A DNA stretch of 64,000 nucleotides, taken from Antedon mediterranea. Lineage: Eukaryota > Echinodermata > Crinoidea > Comatulida > Antedonidae. The notes beneath the pieces were generated by a model. It did no database searches, had not been told where the DNA came from, and saw only the letters and a list, made by a program, of their open reading frames with translations. Below, piece by piece: positions 13,048 to 23,100 of this stretch. The stretch is taken from positions 15,160,101 through 15,224,100 of the forward strand of contig NC_092677.1 in the NCBI RefSeq assembly GCF_964355755.1, written 5' to 3'. Made by a program: the position numbers and the translations under genes. Positions within the stretch are counted from its first letter, which is position 1; the number at the start of each line of letters is the position of its first letter.

Positions 13048-13105
13048 TATTGTTATTTGATTGCACTGGTCACATTCCTAAATGATTGGTCTATTAATAG
13101 GTTAT
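13048..13105 (-). other. 5' UTR portion of the receptor's first coding exon
   Basis: A minus-strand acceptor, pyrimidine-rich then TTTGTTTGCAG, ends just before 13105. The exon would then run from 13105 through the start codon at 13047. This implies at least one upstream non-coding exon between here and the RBM7-like gene. Confidence 0.6.
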
Positions 13106-14221
13106 CTGCAAACAAAATAATATATAAAAAATATATATATTATTAAACAGTTTTACTATTATTGTTATTAAATATAATAAATAAAATGAAAGAATGTTAA
13201 AAAATATATTTGATTTTAATTTAGTAAATACAATTTGTTTAATACAACTTTCGATGTGATTTATTCTAGGCCCTATTGGAAAATTTCTTTCTACTACCAC
13301 ACCAGCCTGCCCTTGTGTTATTTACTTTATTTATGCGATTCAATTTCAGTTCGACTGATCAATGGATGTGCAGTGTTACTAATAATAATGTTTGTTTGGC
13401 TAGGCCTAGAGTCTAGGGCCTACTACTAGCTAGCCTAGGCCTACCACAAAACGGTTTTTTTTTTTTTTTGACTTATTTTAAATTGTGTGTTGTACTGTAC
13501 ACCTGTCACCAGGCCCTGGCTGGCTGGACATACTGTACAACTAACTGGGACCAGGTAGTAGGCTAGTTCAATTTTAGTCTAGGCCTATACCATAGATATG
13601 CCTAACTACAGGCCTACAGATAATCTATCAAACACAATACAAGACAACCACCACTAATCAGGCCTAACAGGCATTATTCTGTGTCGTGTACGGAGTGCAG
13701 AGAGAGCGAAGCGACGACTGTTCTGTCATCACACTCGCTTGCTCACTCACAGTCACTCGTCTTCGACTGAACATTTTTACATAGCGTACCTGGCAACAGC
13801 CTATTTTTCACTGAATAACACATTATTTGAAGCCACATATAGTAAATTTAATATAAATTTGAAATATAAAATTCAAACACTACCTTTAAATTTTAAATTT
13901 ACATTCGTACTTCCTCATTTATACATTAGAAAAGATCGATTACATTTCACAAAACTTTGTTTGCAAATGCTAAATTTGATATTGATGTCAAAGGTTGTTA
14001 TATAACGGTAACATATGGTACTAAACGGTCTGTATCGATCCACACGTAATCGGTACGCGAACATGTGAAACAGTTCGTTCTTTACAATTTTCTTTGGGAA
14101 ATTCTCTTCACACTCTTTTCATCTTTTTTTTTTCGTGTGTCGTCGGTGCTCTCTGTTTTTTAAGCTAAAATTAGGCCTTATTTTAACGATTTAAACCCCT
14201 AAAATTTAGAAATTAGCAAAT
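13106..14221. promoter_or_regulatory. Divergent intergenic region (receptor / RBM7-like)
   Basis: About 1.1 kb between two genes transcribed away from each other, so probably a shared or bidirectional promoter region. Contains AGGCCTA-type runs and a poly-T tract near 13455. The stretch 13690-13760 and the 170 bp before 14222 are relatively rich in CG dinucleotides and pyrimidines. No TATA box could be assigned. Nothing coding is supported here. Confidence 0.45.
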
Positions 14222-15381
14222 ATGGATGATGACAGGGCTGATAGAACCCTTTATGTAGGAAATCTTGATACTGAAGTTACCGAAGATATTCTTTATGAAT
14301 TATTTTTACAGGTAAACCAAACTTTAATCTGCTGATTCGTGGTGAGGAGGCTAGGCCTTCCTACGCCAGAACTGAACAAAAATGTATGCCCGCCTTGTGT
14401 GGTTCTTTCTGTGGTTTGCGTACACATTGAGGAATTTGTGTCTGAATGTGGGCCTAGCTATAGTAGGCTAGTTTTAAACCATACCTCCATGCTTAAACCC
14501 ATTTGGTGTGATCGTTTAAAATGTGAGGCATTGTCGAGAACCTTACCAGATATAATTTAATTTGATTTCTTTAAATGCGGCATAAATAAGTAATAAATAA
14601 AATGAAACATCATGAATGATGGATATTCATTCTTATCATAGGCCCTATGTATTCATTATACAACTAAAAACGTGAGGTATAATTCTCCAACCCCAGAAGA
14701 TAATACCTATGGTTTTTTTTTCAGGCTGGGCCTTTAGTTTCTGTGAAGCGTATTGTTGGTAAACCATTTGCCTTTGTTGAGTTTACACATGATGTCTCTG
14801 TACCTTACTCAAAGCAAATTATGACAGGAACGCAACTCTTTGGAAAAGAATTACGCCTTCAATTTCGTTCTGGCAGTATCCATGAACAGCAACGGCAGCC
14901 ACAGAATCTTCAGCGTTCCAATTCATATCCACATCCGACTCATCAAGGACAGCAGTCCTTTTCTCCGCAACATCAGCAATTTCAGGGCCAAGATCCTGTC
15001 CGATCAATGTACTATAGACAGCAGCAGATGTGTGACAATTATAATCAGTATTTTCAAAGAGACATGGAGGAACGAGACCATAACATTGATTTTAGAAGAA
15101 GCCCCCACTTGCATAGAACCCAAAGTTGCAATGAACAGGAAGACTCTAGAAGAGGTCATACTAATTATGATGGCGGTAGGTCGCGACACCATGATAGAGG
15201 TCAGGATGATCATTATAGGAATTCGGGAAGCAATAATCGTGGTCATCACATGCGAAACGAACCTCAAGAACTCATTGAAAAAAAGATGCGTAGAAGTGCA
15301 GAGTCCGGAATGAGGCATTCATCTTCTAGGAATTCATATCAGGATTCGCGATCAGGCGGCGGACATTATTACAGGAGGTAG
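14222..15381 (+). CDS. RBM7: RBM7-like RNA-binding protein (NEXT complex subunit)
   Basis: Two coding exons, 14222-14311 and 14725-15381, joined in frame through CAG|GTAAAC and a T-rich acceptor, giving 248 aa. One RRM at about residues 8-85: RNP2 is LYVGNL and RNP1 is KPFAFVEF. The wording after the intron (AGP..SVK, then VSVPY, LFGKEL, LQFRSGS) is characteristic of RBM7/RBM11. Human RBM7 is of similar length and bridges ZCCHC8 and MTR4 to nascent RNA for exosome decay, acting in the nucleus. The remaining ~160 residues are low-complexity, rich in Gln, His, Arg, Ser and Tyr, with RS/RH clusters at the end. The split after the first RRM helix is a clean phase-0 intron. Start chosen because an AAAT-ATGG context precedes MDDDRADRTL. 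Confidence 0.93.
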
Positions 15382-17060
15382 CCTAATTAACAGTGTGATT
15401 TTAACTAAATTCTTTTATTTGCTATGCATTATACTAATTTGACTAAACTTGTAAGTTGTTTCAAAAAAAAAAATATATAGTATTGGTATTGCATTTAAAG
15501 ATTAATTTACTAATATTATTCAAATTATTTAATAAAAGGTATTTTAAAATGTCATCAGAATTCAGGGAATTTCTGATTGGCCATGCATGACTGGATTAAA
15601 AAAAATAATGGTTCCAAGTAAGGAATTTTATTGGATATTTTAACCAGTTGAACTAGTTTTCAGTTTAATTTTAACCCGAGGCTTTTAATTCTCAATATTT
15701 CTTAATCTTGTACCAAATATTGTAAGCTGTTTAAAAAAAATTGTCAATTATTTTAGGAAGTAACATTTATTTAAATTTAAACCTACGTACTTTTTAAAAG
15801 ATATTTTTATATAGTTATGCCATAATTTTATTGATCAACTAAACTGGATTGTTATTGTACCTCCTATAAGGTTTTCTAAAGATAAAGTGTATTCACAAAA
15901 ACTCCAAATGAGCTGTGATACATATAATAAAAAATAAATAATAACACAATTATGTAAATGTACTTTACATTTATTTATTTTATGTTTCAATTGTACCTTT
16001 TTGAAAAAGTTAATTTATTTTGTATAAAATACACAGTTATATAACTGAACTCTATAATTTAATTATTACAGTTATTTATTTTGACAATAACACTTTTAAA
16101 TGTTTCTCGGTTGTACCATTTCTAAATGTGTATTATTTATCATTTAATGCTTGAGTTTTCATTGTATTTTTTTTTTCATTTACAATTTGTGTTTAGATTT
16201 AAAAATAAATTGAGGCTGAGAATCCTTTATTATTTGCTGTGTGTTTATTTGTCAAAGTTCAGAAGGGTGAATTTTTGAAGGGTGTGGCTTTGTTGACATT
16301 AAGGACAATATGTAATAAAAAGGGCCTATATTGATTAAATTGGTTGGAAGATATGATTCTTTCCCCAAAATAAATTTAGTTTGAAATCAATCATTTCTTT
16401 ATAGTATTGGTTGAATACAGCAAGCAATTATTCATTAATATTATTGGTTAGATAGTGCACCGAAAGTCTCTTTCATTTGTCCATGTTTGGAGTTTTTTTA
16501 ACCATATGGCATTTTAAAAGGCTTTGGCCAAATTAAATTATAAATAATTGGGAAGTAACTTAATATTTAATTTATGCTTAACTAAATCCTTAGAATAATA
16601 GTACTAACTCTATATAACACTGATGATAACAATTTGTATGAAATAACCATTTATTGCATGCATCATTTAAATTGTTGTCACAGTATTAGTACAGTTAGTA
16701 TTTTCCATTATTTAAATAGCGTCCTCTTTTTTAAAAGAGCATTCATTAGGAATCTGATTGGATTATCGCTTCCATGCGCTTACTTAACGGCAACTGTGAT
16801 TGGCTAAGTGTTTATAGACGTTTATCAATGGGACCATTTGTATAGCGGCTTAAGCGGTACCACTGAACGGTAATGAGTTTGCGGTTTGATCGTCTGCTGT
16901 CAGTCACCTAATCAACTGTCAAGTTATTCCAAAGTTTAATATGATAACTACAGCGACTCTTTAGGAATGATATTGTGTTTTTAGGCTAAGATATCGCGGT
17001 TCTTATATTTAAGCTTGTTCAAATGGCGTAGGTTGAAGTTTGCGTGCTTAAGTGGCACTT
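15382..17060. other. RBM7 3' flank and IGSF9 upstream region
   Basis: AT-rich. Several AATAAA-like sequences follow the RBM7-like stop (for example near 15529 and 16204), any of which could be its poly(A) signal. From about 16730 the base composition rises in GC toward the IGSF9 start at 17061, consistent with a promoter and 5' UTR. No other gene is supported. Confidence 0.5.
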
Positions 17061-17169
17061 ATGATGGAAGTTGCTACCGTGCGTTTGTGGTGGATTTGCA
17101 TGTTGTTGCTCGCGTGTGATGAAGGAATATTTGCCCAGGAGGACGGTGGGACCAGCACGGCAACAACAG
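17061..17169 (+). CDS. IGSF9: IGSF9 exon 1: signal peptide
   Basis: Encodes MMEVATVRLWWICMLLLAC followed by DEGIFAQEDGG. The hydrophobic core and the A-Q site fit signal-peptidase cleavage near residue 26. Ends in phase 1 at a GTAAGC donor. The next exon is 17.5 kb away. Confidence 0.85.
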
Positions 17170-20100
17170 GTAAGCATGGGGCTAAAACATAGTCCAACTT
17201 TAAATCATCGTCTAATTTCTAATTGCGATCATAGGGTGTTTTTAAAGTTTTGTTGTCATTTATTTCTGATAATAATATGAATATCAGAATTGTTAGTAAA
17301 TGTATTATGATTTTTATTTAAATTATGGATGCCTATTATAGATAGGCTAATTGTGATTTGTAAGCGTTTTAAATCCCCATCCATTCTGTAAATATTGTTT
17401 GTTAATTTTTTTTATTTGATTTGATGCTTGGAATTGAATTTTATTTTTCATAATTATTGGTTTATCTTTTTATATTGTTGAAAACAGTTTTACGGCTCTT
17501 GCCTTTGTTTTATAAATTTGAATATTTTTGCCGTTGTAACGGTTTTAAAAATGTATTTCTTTAAATGTATTGTATTTATGCATCTTGAAAATTGGTATAG
17601 TTAATTTTAGTGTAATAGTGCGTGTGTAATGTGTATTATAAATAATTGCAATTGGGACAATCATTTCCATTTGGTTTGTAGTTGCACATGTTCTATATGT
17701 ATGCTTAAACTATAATAGTAATTACATAAATAAGTACTGTCTCATACTTGAATTAACTATCAAAAAGTATTTAATGGTGTGTAAAATTTGTTTTTTTTTA
17801 AGGTCTGTTGAAAATCTGTTGTAATAATCATTTTTATTTTAGTTAAATTTTTGCTTTATCTTTTTTTTTCCAACTATTTAAAAGTTTTATTAAAACTACT
17901 TTTTATTGTAGAACATACAATGTGTTAGTATGTTATATGTAAGGTACTGATTAAGTGTTTTACCTTATTCAGTGGAAAAATGATCTGTCCATGCTTATTC
18001 TGAAGATAAATAGGTTTGGACCAGTACATTTTTATTAAATCTTAACCATTGAATATGTACCTTAAATTACAATACAAATGTATTTATTTTTGGAATTCAA
18101 TAGAAATAGACAAAACAGCGTTACATTACAGGTCCAGCAATATTGTTAATGCTGAATTCAATGTGTACGTGGTATGCACAAAGATTATTAATTTGAACCA
18201 TAACGTAATGAGTTTGATATTAATAATCCAAAATAAATGGATCAAAAGCCAAGCTTACAGTAGTAATCATAATTGTTTTGATAGAAAAATTCTTTTAATA
18301 GTATAGTCAATTTTGAGTTATTAGTTGAAGTTAAGGAGATTGTCTTGGTAATCAATCATCGGGCATATTTTCAAAATGAGCATAATTTGAAACATTCTGG
18401 AGTTGTCTGGAGACATCTACTCAAGGACACACTGTATACAAATAGCAGAAAACTAAAAGAAAAAGAAAATCTTTTCTAATAATCCCAGAAAGCATTGAAA
18501 ATAAAGGTCACCTGTGTAGAGTTCAGTGAGCATTTGCATTGGCCCCAGGACCTCAGAATCTACAGCAGCTTACTGAAGCTACCTGGTTTAAATCTTTAGG
18601 CAGGGAGTTGTTATTAGATGGAGTAACAACAAATTTATCAACTGATCTACAGCCAATAAGCGACGAGCGGTATACAGGAACCTCAAAGGATTATGCAGTC
18701 AACTGGCACTAATTTCCTGCCTTTTGTTTGGAGTCTACTTTGCCGACGATGCCAGGCCCTCTATCGCCGGGATTCGTCCATTTTGAGTAAAGACTTTCGA
18801 TGCATTCCTGACAAACAAACATTGTAGGCATGCGCAGATGATTCCTTCTTCGTCTATAGCTTTACAATTTGTTTACGTCATTAGAGAATTCTGCAATATA
18901 TATTTTACAAAAAACCGCTTTAAATTCCGACCTTTCGTTAAAAAGTTACGATAATTCAAAGTGTACGTTCATCTGTTTGTTTGTAGACCTTCTTTCGTGA
19001 TTTTCAGAGACTTTTGGTAAGTTTTAAAGTTAATATTTGATATTTTCCGCACGTTTCTCCATTTTAACACCAGCGCTAATATTTAAAAGAGTATGTCTTC
19101 TATCATTCTCTTGATATCTTATTTTCTTACAGTTTCTTACATAATCGTAATTTTGGTTAAAATACAACATGTTTTTATAGGTGTGGGCATGTTGTCAGTA
19201 GTGATAAACGCCAGCGTGTAATCTGGGTAATTAACACCCTCCGATCGTATGTTTGTTGGCGGCTGGAATCGCCGATTCTGGTGATGCACTAGGTACACCA
19301 CCAGGGCCTAGGCCTAGCCAGGGAGATGGTCTAATAACAAATCCCTGGCCTAGCCCTCTCCCATAAATAGGCCTAGGCCCCTGCACGTATGCTAGGCGGG
19401 GAATTACCTATATAACTAAGCATAGCCTATAGAATAGGCCTATATAATTATAGGATGTCCACTATAAATAATAATTAATATTAATACAATTCTATGACTA
19501 TGTATGAATGTACTGACTGTAATTTATTTTGTTGTCTTCCTGTTATTCATTATAGGAATTTGTACTGTAATAATGGAAATACAGGCTATTTGTCGTTTAT
19601 GTGGGCGAGAGACTGCTGCATCTGACTCAAGACGTCTAATTTTGAAATCTGATTATTCAGATTTAATCCAGCGTGCACTACAAGTAGATGTGAACACGGA
19701 TATTCTCCCACCATACAGTTGTAACAACTGTAGAGTAAAACTTGACACATGGAAGAAGAATATGCGCTCTAAAAAGAAGGATGTAAAAATTGGAATAAAC
19801 CTTGCTGATTTTGATTCCAGTGAAAAACCGACAGAAGAATCTTTTTTCTGTGAGGCAGCAGTAGTTGCATTGCATCTCAAATGGGATACATTCTTTGGAA
19901 AGGAGAAGACAAACACATGTTTACAAACATTGTTATTTGTACATGATTGTACATGTATTTATTTTTAAATATGTATTTAATACAAAGAATTAAAAAATGA
20001 CTCAGTATATCGATTATTTTTATTTACAGTATATCATTCATTAAAAGCCTTGGTTACATTTAGATATACAGTACTGTTCAGTACTTGATTTTTCTTCTGC

Positions 20101-23100
20101 ACTGTAGCCCCTTTCTTCTTTGTCTGTGCAGGGAGTTCCCTGGTCTGTGCAGGAACATCTTTGTCTAGAATTGAAAAAAAAAACAATTAACATAACTCCC
20201 TGGTCATACATTTAATCAGGCGTTGTCAATTTAACTCCCGGCATTTGTTAACAAATGAAAAATACATAAATCTTCCCAATTGTCAGTAGTGACAGCCCAG
20301 GTCATAATTAATAAATGGAAATAATACTGCATCATCAGAAAGTTGTTTTTATTGGGGTAGGCCTAGCCCCTACTTGACCGTCCCTCCCTTCCTTCCTGAT
20401 GAAATATTAAAGTTCAATGAATAAATACCTGTAAAAAAAAGGCAACGTAAAAGGCCTCCTTTCTTTCCTAGAGATTCTAGCTAGGAACGGTAGGCTGCAG
20501 TAGTATCAAATATTGAATAGGCTACACCAGTTACTAACCTGTTTCTTGAGTAGTAGTAGTACTACTAGGTCGCTTAACACTAGGCCTACTTGAGCCAGGC
20601 CTATGCCCAATATTATTAACGTCGTGTTGTTGACAGCATTGCTCACAAACCCATTTGCCAGCTGGAACTTCAGAAGATGTGAGCAGTGAGCTTCACACAT
20701 TCAAAATGGAACCATTCATTAGGACATGCTTTTCCTTCACAAGCGATCATTTGATCGTCAGAACTTTCCCCACATGGGCAATACATTGGCACATTTTCAT
20801 TTAGATCAACATCTTCTAAATCGCTATCATCGAAATCTAAATCGGAAAAGTCTACGTACATCGGTATAGAAGTCGTCAGTTGTCATTGTGTGTCGCGATT
20901 GTATCATCTGGCTTTCTGAAACACCATGACGATGTGTGACGTAGGCCAGAGTTATTCAAGCGAAGCGAAGCAACTTTGACTTTTCTGCGCATGCGCGTGT
21001 CATTGATTACGTCAGGGAAAATTGTTTATTTGATGAGGAACTGTTTATCGGGGATTAAGTCTTATCTATTTTACTTCCTGTCGGAAAAGTAGACTGATCA
21101 AAAGAACATACTATGATGTTACTCCATCTAATAACAACTCCCTGCTTTAGGGATGACATTTATCACAGGGCCTGTTTCTGCAAGAATGTGATTTTTTTAG
21201 CAACAGAAACATGGCTAATCCAAACTTATATAGTCTAATTTTTTTTTGTAAAATAAAAAATGTTATTTCATTTAAAGAGGAGCTATTTTAAATATTCATA
21301 GTAACAACCATAGTGTATCTTGATCAACCTAAGCTTAATTCACACTTGTTGCATTTTATAGAACAGCAGACAGAATCTTTTAATTCTTTATAAGATTTAT
21401 TATTACAGAGCTGTCTTCTATTCCATGAAATGGAAAAAGTTTGAATACAGAATGAAGATCCTTTTTTCCTGTCGTTTTTCTAGGTTTTTATAATTCTACA
21501 GTAGGAATGTAGAATATTCAATATGATCATTGTAAATCACAAGTGCTTGTCATCTGCATTTGCTACTTTATATTTGATAGGTACTTTATTTACCTTTTTA
21601 TAACCTTTCTTCTCATACATTTATTACCCATAAAATATGGAGATATTGTAAAAACATACAGTTTAATAACTCATTTAAGTGAACTGTTCTAAAAAAAATG
21701 TGAACACTTGGTACTTTTACAAATAAATTATGGTACTTTTACAAATAAATTATGGCATTTTTCAACTAGTTCTTCTGCAGTCTACACTTTTAATCCACAG
21801 AAAGTATTCTAGAAATTAGAGTCAGAATTAGAACAGCCAGTATAGGATGCATCTTGCCAACAGGAATATGTCAGATTTAATTTTTCACATTTCTTGGAGC
21901 TGTTAGTCTTAATTCTGTATTTAAAGAAGATTTAAAGAAGATAAAAAGAAGGAAGTTAGCAAGTAAAACTTAGGTTTGATGTTACATTGTCTGTTCAATT
22001 GTTGGTATCCAAAAATGTATTCAGACAAGAGTTTTCCATTTCTTATTTTTAATTCAACATGGTTTAATTAATATCCAAGTAGGTTTCTACAATAAAGGTA
22101 TTTAAAGTTTAAAATAGATTAGGTTTTTGGTTTTGGTGTCCATATGGTAATTGGTTGATGATGCAGCAGGAATCCATCTAAATGACTTTGTGCATTTCAT
22201 ATGATTCTAAACTAACCTTTCCTTAGTTTTTTGTTTTGTTTATCGGCAGATGTTCTGTGCTGTCATGTATCGCTTTCAACCTATTTCTTTATGACTGTAC
22301 AAATAAAACACATTTTAACTACAGTTCTTATAGCTTTCGGTCATCACACTATTGAAACTTTTCCATTTGTTTGGAAACCCACAGTATTGCTTAATATAGT
22401 TGATACTTGATTCCACTAAATAATCCCAGGATACATAGTATAAATAGGATATTATTGATCATTTCATCAAACACTTTTTCACCGATCAAAGGATATTTTT
22501 AACGGCTGTATTTACGGTGTTCAAATGATTTCTTAGCAGATGGAAACTGTACAGACTTTAGGGTAATATTCTATTGTGTAAATATCCTTAAGATATGTGG
22601 TTATTGACTTCAAATAGAACACTGTTGAATACAGATGTAGAAAAAAGTTCTATATTGTGCCTACTTAATAAATATTGGTATGTCAAACATCACTTCTCTT
22701 TGTTTTGGACCAACTTCAATCTTAGGATATTTGATTATTATGATTCCAAATCATACCGTTGGATGCACATTATTTAAAAATGTTTTGGCAAATACTGTTA
22801 CTTTTTCTTTATTTTAAATATCAATTTCACATTTTCACTAGTGATTACCAAACCATTACAGATGAGAAAAAAAAATGTTTGTCGTATTGTTACCAAACGT
22901 TCTTTATTCTAAAGACGACTTTCTCTTTGTCTACAGTACAGTAAGTTAGTTGTATTTTGTATGTTTTTGTTAAAAAGTGTTACTATAGTATTATGCTCTT
23001 TATTTAATATTTTAAAGATCATATTTTACAGACTTCCTCAAGGTATTTGACTATTTTGAATAGCAAGCTGTTGATGCAGATGGTGATACCCACACTACAG

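Larger units (their letters stand above)
18594..21151. mobile_element. 2.5-kb DNA transposon with RAG1-N-like and PHD genes
   Basis: Element 18601-21144 (2544 bp). The left end CAGGGAGTTGTTATT... and right end are perfect 28-bp inverted repeats (18601-18628 and 21117-21144). Flanked by a perfect 7-bp duplication CTTTAGG (18594-18600 and 21145-21151). Two convergent genes lie inside: a C-x2-C/C-x2-C protein on the plus strand (CDS 19573-19968) and a PHD-finger gene on the minus strand (20861-20034), with stops only 65 bp apart. No DDE transposase core is visible in 2.5 kb, so it either moves in trans or uses an unrecognised enzyme. Inserted in intron 1 of the IGSF9 gene. Confidence 0.92.

Noticed and set aside
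14481-14491. ATACCTCCATG matching the end of the 34-bp palindrome
   Set aside because: Only 11 bp, in the RBM7 intron, with no partner end or duplication.
14819-15318. Antisense and alternate-frame open frames over the RBM7 exon
   Set aside because: Shadows of the low-complexity RBM7 tail; the RRM-bearing frame is clearly coding.
18601-21144. Calling the element an autonomous RAG (ProtoRAG) transposon
   Set aside because: No RAG1 catalytic core is visible, the ends are CAGGG rather than CAC, and the duplication is 7 bp rather than 5 bp.
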